Shown: positions 5,453-14,488, numbered from the stretch's first letter. The stretch is DNA of 64,000 bases from Kordia jejudonensis (GCF_001005315.1 NZ_LBMG01000002.1:124001-188000); one strand, 5' to 3'. Notes: a model not told the origin generated them from the letters alone. Program-made: numbers and translations.

Positions 5453-7663
5453 TTAGTCTTTTTTGAGTGTTAATATTACTTTTGTTCCTTGTCCGTCTGC
5501 CGATAAATCAGCAATCGTCACATCTACTTTATCTTTGTACATGTCATTTAAAATGGCAATCCGTTTTTTAATGTTCCCCATTCCTTTTGACTTTTGACGG
5601 AGTTGATTTTTCGTTTTCAATTCCATAGAGCGCTTCCGTCCTATTCCATCGTCTTCAATGGTAATTTGAAGCATTCCATCGTCTTTTTTGAAGATAGAAA
5701 TGTTAAGCATTCCTTTTTCTTCTTTGTAACGCAATCCGTGCCAAATAGCATTTTCAATATAAGGTTGTAATAGCATTGGCGGAATTTGAAAGTCTGAAAC
5801 CTTCACGTTTTCATCTACAACAATTGTATATTCAAACTTATCCTGAAAACGCATGTGTTCTAAACGCAGGTACAACTCCAACAATTCTAATTCTTTGGAA
5901 AGTGGTATAAAATCTTCATCAGAATTCTCCAAAACGGCACGCATTAAGGTAGAAAATTCAGAAAGATATCGATTTGCATTTCGTTCATCATTGATGGCAA
6001 TATAATTGTTTACAGAGTTTAACGCATTGAAAATAAAATGCGGATTCATCTGCGTTCGCAATGATTTTAGCGCTAATAAATTGTTTGCCAATTTTTGTTG
6101 CTTGCTATTTCGATACAATAGATAAATGGTAAAAACGAGCAACGAAATGGCAAATATTAGTGAGTAAATGGTGTATTTCTGACTTTGATTTGTTTCTTCC
6201 GCAAATTCTTTTTGAATGATGTTATTTTTTATACGCGCTTCACGCAACTCACGATCAGCTTCCAAACTTCGTATCCGCAATTGGTTGTCTTGAATTCGTT
6301 TGGCAAATCGGCTTGCTTGCGAAATTTCTTGTTCTCTTTTCAACACCAATTCATTGACCACTTCTACATACTCTTCAAATACTTTTTTGGCTTGATCAAA
6401 ATCGCCTATATTCTCTAAACTTTCCGATAGTTTACGTGTGGCATCTTTTTTAATGATTAAATCTTCTTTTTTGCCTGCTTCAGAAATACTTTTTTCAAAA
6501 TACGGAATCGCTTCATCATATTTTTCTTGTAATAAAAAGGCGTTTCCAATTTTATAATTAATTTTTTGAGACGTAATCAAAGTAGAATCTGCGACCGTTC
6601 CTGACAACGTTTCTTCTTCAATTCCTGACTTTTCTAAATCCTCCAAATTCTGCTTTCGCAATTCAATTTCTTTATCAAATGAATTTGTGGTATTGTAAAA
6701 ATCGGCTACTCTATTTTGCTCTACAATCGCTCTGCCTTCGTTTTGTTTTTTTGCCAAACTCAACGAATTGGAGAAGTATCCTTTAGCCGTTTGAATTTTT
6801 CCTTGTGCAGCGTAGTTTTCGCCAATTTTAGAGTTTAAGTCTGTGATTTTTGGCGTGATTAAATCTTCTTGCGCAATCGCCAATCCTTTGTTGTAATTTT
6901 CTAATGCTTTGTCATACTCTTTTAATGCTTTGTAGGCATCTCCCAAACCTTCATATACAATGGTTTGTTGATAACGAGACAGATTATTTCGCAAGATTGT
7001 TTGAAAAGAAGTGATTGCTTCATCATATTCTTTATTCAATAATTGTGTGGTTCCGATAGCAATCCACAAACTTGAAGTACTATAGGTATTTAAGGCAATT
7101 CGATAATTACTTATTGCCAAGTCATATTGTTTCCAATACACATAAATATCGCCCAAAACTGCATATGAATCGGATAGTTTCTTGTCATCTGAGCTATCGT
7201 ACAGATTCTCTAAAGATTTCTCCACATATTGAATACTTTTATCAATATCCTTTTTCTTAAACAATACCGCAGAATCGAGTAAAACACGATGTGAAGTTGT
7301 ACTTCCTTCTCGTTTTAAGGTTTTTTCCTTTATCACTTCGTCATAACCTTGCACAAGAACTTCAATGCGTTCATCACTGGTAATCATATGGTATTCTCTA
7401 CCAAAACTTGGATGTTCTATAATAAGTTGATCGCCCAAACGTGTTCGTATCGTAAATTGACCAGAACTATTGGTTTTTGTTTCTTCTCCACCAATTATCC
7501 GAATCACAGCAAGAGGAATTGGAGTTCTTTTTTCGTAACTCTTAACTTCTCCTCTTACGGTAAATATTGTGTTTTCTTTTTTTTCTCTTGATGTATTTTG
7601 TGCTGAAAATTCATGAAAAGAAAAGAGGAATACAAATACGAATATGTATGTAAGATGCTTCAT
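5453..7663 (-). CDS. LytS-type sensor histidine kinase with TPR sensor region
   Basis: A 736-residue membrane-bound sensor kinase. In order: signal peptide (1-21), a carboxypeptidase-regulatory-like beta domain (about 32-100, VRGEVKSYEKRTPIPLAV, SSGQFTIRT), a periplasmic TPR array (about 130-440; helix pairs such as GDAYKALKEYDKALENYNKG), a coiled coil, one membrane segment (about 497-517), then the His-kinase domain with phospho-acceptor His542 (MNPHFIFNALNSVNNY) and an ATPase domain with Asn638 (IENAIWHG), DDGIG (671-675) and KGMGN (693-697). This is the LytS/YehU type that pairs with LytTR regulators, here the next gene. The periplasmic TPR and beta domain suggest sensing of a protein or envelope signal, but the ligand is unknown. 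Confidence 0.95.
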   Translation of the reverse strand: MKHLTYIFVFVFLFSFHEFSAQNTSREKKENTIFTVRGEVKSYEKRTPIPLAVIRIIGGEETKTNSSGQFTIRTRLGDQLIIEHPSFGREYHMITSDERIEVLVQGYDEVIKEKTLKREGSTTSHRVLLDSAVLFKKKDIDKSIQYVEKSLENLYDSSDDKKLSDSYAVLGDIYVYWKQYDLAISNYRIALNTYSTSSLWIAIGTTQLLNKEYDEAITSFQTILRNNLSRYQQTIVYEGLGDAYKALKEYDKALENYNKGLAIAQEDLITPKITDLNSKIGENYAAQGKIQTAKGYFSNSLSLAKKQNEGRAIVEQNRVADFYNTTNSFDKEIELRKQNLEDLEKSGIEEETLSGTVADSTLITSQKINYKIGNAFLLQEKYDEAIPYFEKSISEAGKKEDLIIKKDATRKLSESLENIGDFDQAKKVFEEYVEVVNELVLKREQEISQASRFAKRIQDNQLRIRSLEADRELREARIKNNIIQKEFAEETNQSQKYTIYSLIFAISLLVFTIYLLYRNSKQQKLANNLLALKSLRTQMNPHFIFNALNSVNNYIAINDERNANRYLSEFSTLMRAVLENSDEDFIPLSKELELLELYLRLEHMRFQDKFEYTIVVDENVKVSDFQIPPMLLQPYIENAIWHGLRYKEEKGMLNISIFKKDDGMLQITIEDDGIGRKRSMELKTKNQLRQKSKGMGNIKKRIAILNDMYKDKVDVTIADLSADGQGTKVILTLKKD

Positions 7664-7810
7664 TTTTGTGTTTAAGAATGATAAACTTACGCACTTTCAA
7701 TGATATACTAAAATGCAAGCTTCGTAAAAACAGTGATTTTACCTATTTTTTGCTGTATTTTATGATGCTTCTCTCAATAATCGGTAAACTACACTCATTG
7801 AAATTACCCG

Positions 7811-7840
7811 TTGGCTCATTACTCATTTTTTTCAACTTTG
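7811..7840 (+). promoter_or_regulatory. Putative promoter of the SIMPL gene
   Basis: A TTG (7811-7813), 19 bases, then CAACTTTG (7833-7840), one base off the Bacteroidota -7 consensus TAnnTTTG. Transcription would start about 30 bases before the ATG at 7879. Confidence 0.4.
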
Positions 7841-7878
7841 TTTGCAGGTACTTTTAGCATAAATTTTTAAAAGTCATC

Positions 7879-8913
7879 ATGAAAAAAATAAATTTAATAC
7901 TGTGTTTTTTGGTTACACAATTTACAATTGCACAGCATTTAGGAAATTACGATCAGAATGTTTTAATTTCAAGACAAAATATAGCCACTTCGAGCGCTAA
8001 GATGGGAAATGCACAACGGTATGGACATCAAAACGGAAATCCGAGAAGAGCTTTAAATCCAAGCGCAAATATTACTATTGATGTGCACGCGCTTTTAAAT
8101 GCGAAAGCAAGTTCGTACACGGCAATTTTTAATGTGGCACAAATAGGACCTTCCGCAGATGCCACAAGTACATTGATGAATGAGCGCGTTTCAAATATTA
8201 GAAAAGCACTGTTAGCAATAGGAATTAAAAAAAGTGACATCGCTATCGACGTTATTTCTTTTGTGCCTGTGTATGAAATTGAAGTGACAAAAAAATTGTT
8301 TAGCACAAAGTATAACGAAGTACCAAAAGGTTTTGAGTTGCAACAAAACATTCATATTCAATTTAAAAAAACACAACAATTTGAGAAAATATTAGCGGCT
8401 TGTGCTTCTAATGAAGTGTACAATTTAGTGAAGGTTGATTATTTTATTGAAAATATAAGACAAGTGTATGAAAAGTTGCAAACGCAATTAGTACAATTGA
8501 TTCAAGAGAAAAAGGCATATTACAAGTTACTTGGTTTTGATTTATCAGATTACAATGCCGTTATAGCAGATGATAAATATTGTTATTTCCCAAAGGACTT
8601 TTATAGAAATTATCAAGCCTACAACAGTATTTCGTTTGAAGCTTTGAAAAGAAATAAAGGTGTCACAAAAGCAAAAAAGCAAACTTCATATTACTACCAA
8701 CCACTTTCATATGAAAACTATGACGTTGTGATTAATCCTTCCATTTTAGAACCCGTTGTGCAAGTAGGCATGCAAATAAAATTAGTGTATTCGCCAAAAC
8801 CAAAAGAGCAAAAACAAGAGCCAAAAACAGAGATCAAAACGGAGCACAAATATTATGTAATTTCTCCTGACGGGAAAATTGATGTAAAACCATTAAATAC
8901 AAGTTCTAACTAA
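7879..8913 (+). CDS. SIMPL (DUF541) domain secreted protein
   Basis: A 344-residue exported protein with a signal peptide ending in TIAQ (about residue 19). The central part (about 60-300) has the pattern of the SIMPL/DUF541 family: an N-terminal strand with A-x-Y-T-A-I-F-N-V, a helix with RVSNIRKALLAIGIKKSDI, then VISFVPVYEIE, and a later strand VVQVGMQIKLVYSP. Proteins of this family, such as BP26 and YggE, form periplasmic or outer-membrane oligomers; their role is poorly known and often tied to stress. The C-terminal tail (about 310-344) is Lys/Glu/Pro-rich. It precedes a vWA lipoprotein gene on the same strand by 73 bases, so the two may be co-transcribed. Confidence 0.75.
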   Translation: MKKINLILCFLVTQFTIAQHLGNYDQNVLISRQNIATSSAKMGNAQRYGHQNGNPRRALNPSANITIDVHALLNAKASSYTAIFNVAQIGPSADATSTLMNERVSNIRKALLAIGIKKSDIAIDVISFVPVYEIEVTKKLFSTKYNEVPKGFELQQNIHIQFKKTQQFEKILAACASNEVYNLVKVDYFIENIRQVYEKLQTQLVQLIQEKKAYYKLLGFDLSDYNAVIADDKYCYFPKDFYRNYQAYNSISFEALKRNKGVTKAKKQTSYYYQPLSYENYDVVINPSILEPVVQVGMQIKLVYSPKPKEQKQEPKTEIKTEHKYYVISPDGKIDVKPLNTSSN

Positions 8914-8986
8914 TTACTTACAGAAATAAACAAAACCGCCATTGTTTTAACCAGATTTTGAATTAAGAACTAAAAACGAATAAGAG

Positions 8987-10168
8987 ATGAAAAAACTAAA
9001 TCTAATTTTAGCAAGCGTAGTACTTTTTACGATGTCTTGCAAAGGAAATTCAAAGCAAGACACTGCATTTGCAGACAATGCAACTGTGGGAACAAAAACG
9101 GTAATTGAAACAAGCGTTTTAACAGCCAAGAAAAAAAACACCATTAAAGTTGCACTGTTGTTAGATACGAGCAATAGTATGGATGGCTTAATTCATCAGG
9201 CAAAGGCGCAATTATGGGAAATTGTAAACGAACTGTCTTACGCTAAATGTGATAACGAAAAGCCAAATTTGGAAATTGCATTGTATGAATACGGAAATGA
9301 TAATTTACCTTCCTCAGAAGGACATATACGACAGGTATTAGCCTTTAGCAACGATTTGGATGAAATATCTGAGAAGTTATTTTCATTAACTACACGTGGC
9401 GGAAATGAATTTTGTGGACATGTAATTCAAACTTCGATTGATCAGTTGAATTGGGGAACCAATGACAAAGATTTGAAATTACTTTTTATTGCAGGAAACG
9501 AACCATTTACACAAGGCCGTGTGAATTATAAAGATGCCATCACCAATGCAATTGAAAAAGACGTCGTTGTCAATACAATTTTTTGTGGCAGTTATGAGCA
9601 AGGAATTTCAGGAATGTGGAAAGATGGTGCGGTATTGGGCAAAGGCGATTATATGACCATTGCACACACACAAAGTATTGTACATGTAAAAACTCCGTAT
9701 GATAAAAAAATTATGGAATACAACACCAAGCTAAACAAAACCTATATTGGCTATGGTAAAAAAGGATCTATAAATACACTTCGTCAAAGTGCGCAAGATG
9801 CGAATGCAATTTCAGTAGATGAAGAAATTGCGGTGGAACGTGCGGTTTCAAAAAGTTCAGGATTGTATAAAAATTCATCTTGGGATTTGGTTGATGCTGT
9901 TGAAAATGACGAAGTAAAGATTGAAGAACTGTCAAAAGCTGAATTGCCACAAGAATTGAAAGGCAAATCAAAAGAAGAAATTGCTACGTATGTCAAAAAG
10001 CAACGCGATAATCGAAAAAAGATTCAGCAAGAAATTCGCAAACTTGATGCGCAACGTAAATCATTCATTTCAAATTTGCGCAAAACTGACGCTACTAAAA
10101 GTGATTTAGAAAGCGCAATCATCAAAGCTATCAAAACGCAAGCGGCACGTAAAAATTATGTGTGGTAA
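8987..10168 (+). CDS. von Willebrand factor A domain lipoprotein
   Basis: A 393-residue lipoprotein: the signal peptide ends in a lipobox (FTMSC, Cys18). A vWA domain spans about 53-260, with a complete metal-ion-dependent adhesion motif start, DTSNS (Asp60, Ser62, Ser64), and a conserved Thr region (LTTRGG). Such domains bind protein partners through a divalent metal. The rest (about 290-393) is a charged helical tail rich in Lys and Glu (KKQRDNRKKIQQEIRKL). It probably sits on the periplasmic face of a membrane; the partner is unknown. It ends at a bidirectional terminator shared with the PorP/SprF gene. Confidence 0.85.
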   Translation: MKKLNLILASVVLFTMSCKGNSKQDTAFADNATVGTKTVIETSVLTAKKKNTIKVALLLDTSNSMDGLIHQAKAQLWEIVNELSYAKCDNEKPNLEIALYEYGNDNLPSSEGHIRQVLAFSNDLDEISEKLFSLTTRGGNEFCGHVIQTSIDQLNWGTNDKDLKLLFIAGNEPFTQGRVNYKDAITNAIEKDVVVNTIFCGSYEQGISGMWKDGAVLGKGDYMTIAHTQSIVHVKTPYDKKIMEYNTKLNKTYIGYGKKGSINTLRQSAQDANAISVDEEIAVERAVSKSSGLYKNSSWDLVDAVENDEVKIEELSKAELPQELKGKSKEEIATYVKKQRDNRKKIQQEIRKLDAQRKSFISNLRKTDATKSDLESAIIKAIKTQAARKNYVW

Positions 10169-10200
10169 GCTCTTTAGACCGCTGCGCTGTTAGATGTCAG

Positions 10201-10227
10201 ATTGGTTAGATTGGTTAGATTGGTTAG
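10201..10227 (+). repeat. Three copies of ATTGGTTAG
   Basis: A short perfect nonamer array in the gap between two convergent genes, directly before their shared terminator. It contains GGTTAG, related in flavour to the TTTAGTTG and TGTTAGAC arrays elsewhere in the window. Confidence 0.85.
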
Positions 10228-10232
10228 AAAAT

Positions 10233-10263
10233 AAAAAGGCTTGCAACATTGCAAGCCTTTTTT
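10233..10263. terminator. Bidirectional terminator
   Basis: The stem AAAAAGGCTTGC/GCAAGCCTTTTT with loop AACATT serves both the vWA gene (plus) and the PorP/SprF gene (minus), since it has an A-run on one side and a T-run on the other. Confidence 0.92.
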
Positions 10264-10286
10264 GATATCTAAAGTTTTCTAATTTC

Positions 10287-11291
10287 TTAATTAATTGCAG
10301 GACAGTTACAATCGTATGGATCTCTGCTGTCTCCGAAGTCAAATCCTAAGGTAAGTTGGTGGAATCCTCCGTTGGATAATACAATTGAATTTGCTTGATA
10401 CGAATATGTATAAGCAAACATAAATTTCTTATAATTTACACCAACAAAAGGCGTAATGTATTGTAGTTTTTGATTGTCAACCTGTGTTCCGTTTACGAAT
10501 TCAGCTCCGTCTAAACTTCTTCTGTATGATAATCCTCCCCAAATTGAACCAAACTCAACATCTTTGTATACTTTCATATTTAAATCTACAGAAGATTCTT
10601 GTGTTTCATCTGCATATTGAAACATAATTGAAGGTTCATATTGCCAATCGCTATCATATCCACCAAAAACATATCCTGTAGATGCTAAATAGCGACGTTG
10701 ATTTTGTGATTCAAACTGCTCAGAAAATAAATCTCTTTTCGTTGGCAGTGCATTTTTGATTGTTAAATGCGCATAAAAGTCTAAGAAATAGTAAGAAGCT
10801 CCAAAGTCTACATTAAAATATGTAGCATTTGCTTGCGTTCCGCCAATAGTTGGATCAGGATTGTTGATAATATCAAAACCAGTTTCATCCAATGTACCTT
10901 GTGTAAATCCTGTACTCAATCCAAAAGATAATTGATTCAAGTCAACTCGGTTTCTTGACAATAGTAAGTGATATGCAAATGTTAAATAAGCTCCTTGTTG
11001 AGAGAAGTTACCGTTTGCGTCATTATAAATAATAGCTCCAAAACCAACTTTGTCGCCAACTCTTGAGTTGAAACTTAAGGTTTGTAATGAAGGTGCATCT
11101 TCAACATCAAACCATTGTTGTCTTGCGGTTAACCTCAATTTGGCTGCTGATGAAGCTCCTGCCATTGAAGGATGAATCAAGTACAAATTGTCCGAAAGGT
11201 AATCTGAATAAACGGGAATTCCATCTTGAGAAAAAGAACATTGCATTCCGAATGCGATCGCAACAATAGCTAAGTATTTTTTAAAATTCAT
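10287..11291 (-). CDS. PorP/SprF-family type IX secretion membrane protein
   Basis: A 334-residue outer membrane beta-barrel of the PorP/SprF family. Visible signs: a signal peptide ending SFSQ (residue 22), the family's opening with YSDYLSDNLYLIHPSMAGA and RQQWFDVEDAPSLQTLSFNS, the FGAIIYNDANGNFSQQGAYLTFAYH block, and a C-terminal strand GGFHQLTLGFDFG. These proteins help attach or export selected type IX cargo; many genomes have several paralogues, each next to a cargo adhesin, but no large adhesin gene is adjacent here. The nearest upstream base region is a 435-base gap. It could be a stand-alone paralogue rather than core PorP. Confidence 0.9.
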   Translation of the reverse strand: MNFKKYLAIVAIAFGMQCSFSQDGIPVYSDYLSDNLYLIHPSMAGASSAAKLRLTARQQWFDVEDAPSLQTLSFNSRVGDKVGFGAIIYNDANGNFSQQGAYLTFAYHLLLSRNRVDLNQLSFGLSTGFTQGTLDETGFDIINNPDPTIGGTQANATYFNVDFGASYYFLDFYAHLTIKNALPTKRDLFSEQFESQNQRRYLASTGYVFGGYDSDWQYEPSIMFQYADETQESSVDLNMKVYKDVEFGSIWGGLSYRRSLDGAEFVNGTQVDNQKLQYITPFVGVNYKKFMFAYTYSYQANSIVLSNGGFHQLTLGFDFGDSRDPYDCNCPAIN

Positions 11292-11726
11292 TAGTGTTTA
11301 TCTTTTTGTGTATAAAGTAATCGACATCTATTTATAAATGATCGAACACTCAATGCAACTTATTATTTGATAACGAGGCCTTTTAAATATTGTGTTTCAG
11401 TTAGTTATATGCAATACTACCGCTAAACTGGTGTTTTTACATTGTAAAATGCTACACATTTGGTCAAATATATAAATTATTTGATAAGAATGTAATTCTT
11501 ATCTCAATTTATTATTCGATGTTAGCACTAAGAATCCTATTTTAACAAAATGATTTCTTTTAACTAGCAATTTTAAGGCGTTAATTTATTAAAAACGTAT
11601 TTATTTCTTAATTATTTTAACAAAAAAATAAAATTATTATAAACTAAAGTCCAAACCTATACAATTTCCTTCACTATTGCATCACAATACAACGATAATA
11701 GTTATTTTTGTAAAAAAAATTATCCC
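11292..11726. other. 435-base divergent intergenic region
   Basis: It lies between the divergent PorP/SprF and NifU genes and has no credible gene. It holds a TATATTTG element on the minus strand (11465-11472) that might drive the PorP/SprF gene with a leader of about 170 bases, a perfect 9-base inverted repeat with a 3-base gap (GATAAGAAT/ATTCTTATC, 11483-11503), and the NifU promoter candidate at its right end. Confidence 0.7.
11677..11710 (+). promoter_or_regulatory. Putative promoter of the NifU gene
   Basis: TTG at 11677-11679 and a perfect TATTTTTG at 11703-11710, 23 bases apart, at the upper edge of the spacing known for Flavobacterium. The predicted start site leaves a leader of only about 11 bases before the ATG at 11727. 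Confidence 0.48.
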
Positions 11727-12632
11727 ATGAGTGGTATCACTATAAGTATTGAAAAAACAAGTAATCCTGCGATCATTAAATTTGAAGCAAGTACATTTTT
11801 AACAAGACACAATAGTTACGAGTTTAAAAATATTGATGATGCAAAAGATTCGCCTTTAGCGCAACAATTATTTTACCTTCCATTTGTAAAAACAATCTTT
11901 ATTTCTGGAAATTTCATTGCCATAGAACGTTACAATATTGTAACATGGGAAGATGTTCAAGAGGAAGTTGCCGAACAAATTCAGCAGTATATTAACGAAG
12001 GAAAAGAAATTATTAGTGAAACTGCAACTGCAAAACGCGTAGTTCCTGTAACAATTTATGCCGAAAGCACGCCAAATCCAACAGTGATGAAGTTTGTTGC
12101 CAATAAGAAGATTATAGATCGCATGCTTGAATTTAAGAGTATTGACGAAACAAAATACGCGCCTTTAGCACAAGCTTTATTTCATTTCCCGTTTGTAAAA
12201 GAAATTTTTCTCGATAAAAACTACATCTCTATCACGAAGTATGACATGGTAGAATGGAATGAAATTGTCATGGAAATTCGAGAATTTGTTCGAAACTATA
12301 TTCAAGAAGGAAAAGAAGTCATTTCTAAAGATATTCCTGCTGAACAGAAAGAACAAATTGAATTATCAGAAGAAAGTTTTGAAGCTTTAGACGACATTTC
12401 AAAAGAAATTGTAAACATCTTAGATGAATACATAAAACCTGCCGTAGCAAGTGATGGCGGAAATATTATGTTTGATTCGTATGATCCAACATCTAAAATT
12501 GTAAAAGTAGTATTGCAAGGCGCATGTAGCGGTTGTCCGTCGTCGACAATGACATTGAAAAGTGGAATTGAAAATACGCTCAAAAACTTATTGAAAGGAC
12601 ATGTAAACGAAGTTGTAGCTATTAATGGATAA
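11727..12632 (+). CDS. NifU-family Fe-S scaffold with two N-domains
   Basis: A 301-residue cytoplasmic iron-sulfur cluster carrier. Two Nfu N-terminal domains follow each other (about 3-95 and 108-200): compare TSNPAIIKFE with STPNPTVMKFV, and SPLAQQLFYLPFVKTIF with APLAQALFHFPFVKEIF. The C-terminal NifU domain (about 220-301) has the DGGNI motif and the cluster-binding Cys267 and Cys270 (GACSGCPSSTMTLKSGIE). Two subunits would hold a cluster between their CxxC motifs and pass it to client enzymes, of which this window has several (QueG, ActB). The duplicated N-domain is a visible internal repeat; its benefit is unknown. The gene is followed by a dodecin gene. Confidence 0.94.
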   Translation: MSGITISIEKTSNPAIIKFEASTFLTRHNSYEFKNIDDAKDSPLAQQLFYLPFVKTIFISGNFIAIERYNIVTWEDVQEEVAEQIQQYINEGKEIISETATAKRVVPVTIYAESTPNPTVMKFVANKKIIDRMLEFKSIDETKYAPLAQALFHFPFVKEIFLDKNYISITKYDMVEWNEIVMEIREFVRNYIQEGKEVISKDIPAEQKEQIELSEESFEALDDISKEIVNILDEYIKPAVASDGGNIMFDSYDPTSKIVKVVLQGACSGCPSSTMTLKSGIENTLKNLLKGHVNEVVAING

Positions 12633-12712
12633 CCTTTCACTTTTATTATTGAAAGAATTACCGTAATTTTAAAGAACTAAATTATTATTATAACCTTTAA
12701 AAGACCAGTATT

Positions 12713-12913
12713 ATGGCAATATTGAAAGTAATCGAAGTTCTTTCGAATTCAAAGAAAAGTTGGGAAGATGCAACATCAAAAGCAGTTAAAAATGCATCGA
12801 AGTCGGTAAAAAATATCCGATCTGTATATGTAAATGAGCAGAGCGCTATTGTGCAAGATGGTACGGTAGTTGAGTACAGAGTAAACCTTAAACTTACGTT
12901 TGAAGTAAAATAA
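12713..12913 (+). CDS. dodecin family protein
   Basis: A 66-residue protein matching the whole of the dodecin family: a short strand (AILKVIEVLS), one helix (SWEDATSKAVKNASKSV) and two long strands (IRSVYVNEQSAIV and EYRVNLKLTFEV). Dodecins form hollow dodecamers in the cytoplasm that store or buffer flavins, or in some members coenzyme A. The Trp in SWEDA sits near the position that stacks on flavin in archaeal and bacterial flavin-binding dodecins. It lies 80 bases after the NifU gene on the same strand. Confidence 0.93.
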   Translation: MAILKVIEVLSNSKKSWEDATSKAVKNASKSVKNIRSVYVNEQSAIVQDGTVVEYRVNLKLTFEVK

Positions 12914-12935
12914 GCACACACCTATCATAGTACTA

Positions 12936-13077
12936 AGAGATTATCTGAAAAACTAAATTTTTGTCAAACCGAACTTGATTCAACTTCTCAAAATCATTGA
13001 AAAGTCAGTGTAATGAAATGCTGAATACAAATTCTTTAAGACACTTTTTGTTACTTTTCAGATAGTCTCTTTTTTTA
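12936..13077. repeat. Long inverted repeat, terminator or MITE-like remnant
   Basis: The arms AGAGATTATCTGAAAA (12936-12951) and TTTTCAGATAGTCTCT (13055-13070) are complementary with one mismatch and enclose 103 bases without a gene; seven T follow the right arm. It can work as a terminator after the dodecin gene, but the long spaced arms also look like a small non-coding mobile element. Inside it, GAACTTGATTCA (12971-12982) occurs as its reverse complement at 31766-31777. Confidence 0.6.
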
Positions 13078-13085
13078 TTTTTCAA

Positions 13086-13901
13086 TCACATTATAAGGTT
13101 TCGTTCCTCAATTTGTGCCAATATCTCTATTTCTTCAGCAATCAATTCATTATTAGTTTCCACACGTTTCCATTTGAGCAACAAATCGTTCATAATCCAA
13201 AACCATCGTTGCTGTAAATTTGTTACTTTGGGAATATAATGCGTGTTATTTATAAGATGTAAACCGTTAAAAATCATAAAGAAAAAGAATCGTGAAGACA
13301 TTTTCCATGTGGTTTTATGATGATTGATTTTATAATCGAAACTTGCAAAAAAAGACATTGCTCGTGAAAATAAATCGCTTAATTTATCAAATAAAGGCTG
13401 TACGACTTTCGATTGTTCATGCCATAAAATTGCGATATTGGCTTCCCAAATTTCTTCATTTATTGCAGCTGCTTGTTCTTTATTATGTAATACAGCTCTA
13501 CAACTATTCAATTGTTCAAAAGCATCAATTATGATTTTATCTTTTCCTCTTATTAGCAATTCTGATTTAAAAGTTTCAAAGTCTAATTGCGCAAAAGCGA
13601 GATGTGCCCAACCAATTTCTAAAAAAATAGTATTATTGATAATTCTGATCACTTGAAAATCATCTTCTAAAGTTCTATTTTGCTTTTTACACGTAGCAGA
13701 AAGTGACTTAATTCCTGACTTTTTCCAGTTCCACATGCGCAATTTTTCTCCAATATGAAACGACGCAAAAGCTGCCATTCCTGCCCATTTATACAATTGT
13801 GGTTTTCGCTGATATAATTGTGCATAATAGGTTGTAATTGTACGATTTCGTCGTATTCCATTTTCCTCAGGTGGAAGATTAAATTGGTAAGCTGTATCCA
13901 T
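13086..13901 (-). CDS. Hypothetical protein, 271 residues
   Basis: I do not recognise a family. The sequence has no signal peptide and looks like a soluble, mostly helical protein, rich in Trp, Phe and Ile (YKWAGMAAFASFHIGEKLRMWNWKKSG, FLEIGWAHLAFAQLDF, SSRFFFFMIFNGLHLINNTHYIPKVT). The last could be a membrane-associated helix. Its open frame is clean from ATG to stop and codon use looks like that of its neighbours, so I take it as real. It is convergent with the dodecin gene across a long inverted repeat and divergent from the DUF1304 gene. No function is proposed. Confidence 0.78.
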   Translation of the reverse strand: MDTAYQFNLPPEENGIRRNRTITTYYAQLYQRKPQLYKWAGMAAFASFHIGEKLRMWNWKKSGIKSLSATCKKQNRTLEDDFQVIRIINNTIFLEIGWAHLAFAQLDFETFKSELLIRGKDKIIIDAFEQLNSCRAVLHNKEQAAAINEEIWEANIAILWHEQSKVVQPLFDKLSDLFSRAMSFFASFDYKINHHKTTWKMSSRFFFFMIFNGLHLINNTHYIPKVTNLQQRWFWIMNDLLLKWKRVETNNELIAEEIEILAQIEERNLIM

Positions 13902-14119
13902 ATGTTATGCAGAACAAACGTTTGAAAAAATGATAAAATTTAGAAAATTATTCCACATCTGTCATCAAAAATATCTTTTGGTTGTGCAAACGAAGTTAGG
14001 AAAACAATTTTTAATTATTTAAAAAATACTGGAGACTTGGTATGTTTTAAAAAATACAATTACACTCATTATTAGTGACGAATCAACGAATAGTTCTAGT
14101 TTTTTCATAACTTGAACAT

Positions 14120-14488
14120 ATGAAAACGGTACTACTTATTTTAATTGCGCTTGTCGCGATAGAACACGTCTACATTTTATACATAGAAATGTTTTTATGG
14201 ACGAAACCAAAAGGCATGAAAACATTTGGGTTAAAATCAAAAGAATTTGCCGAAGAAACCAAAACGCTTGCCGCAAATCAAGGGTTGTATAACGGTTTTT
14301 TAGCCGCAGGATTATTTTGGTCATTGTATACTGGCGATCTTTCTGTGAGTTTATTTTTTATCATTTGCGTCTGTGTTGCTGCTTTGTATGGTGCATATTC
14401 CACAAAAAACAATCGTATTTTAGTTGTACAAGGCACGCCTGCGTTTATAGCACTGATTGCCTTATTAGTTGATCGATTTTTTATGTAG
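14120..14488 (+). CDS. DUF1304 family membrane protein
   Basis: A 122-residue integral membrane protein with four predicted helices (about 2-25, 55-72, 75-92, 100-119). The pattern EHVYILYIEMFLW, then NQGLYNGFLAAGLFW, with a Gly/Ala-rich end, is that of the DUF1304 family of small inner membrane proteins of unknown function. It is followed on the same strand, after 93 bases, by the MscS-family channel gene. The spacing allows, but does not show, a shared transcript. Confidence 0.85.
   Translation: MKTVLLILIALVAIEHVYILYIEMFLWTKPKGMKTFGLKSKEFAEETKTLAANQGLYNGFLAAGLFWSLYTGDLSVSLFFIICVCVAALYGAYSTKNNRILVVQGTPAFIALIALLVDRFFM

Noticed and set aside
7666-7857. 63-residue frame in the gap before the SIMPL gene
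   Set aside because: No family pattern, low-complexity hydrophobic end, and it covers the likely promoter region.
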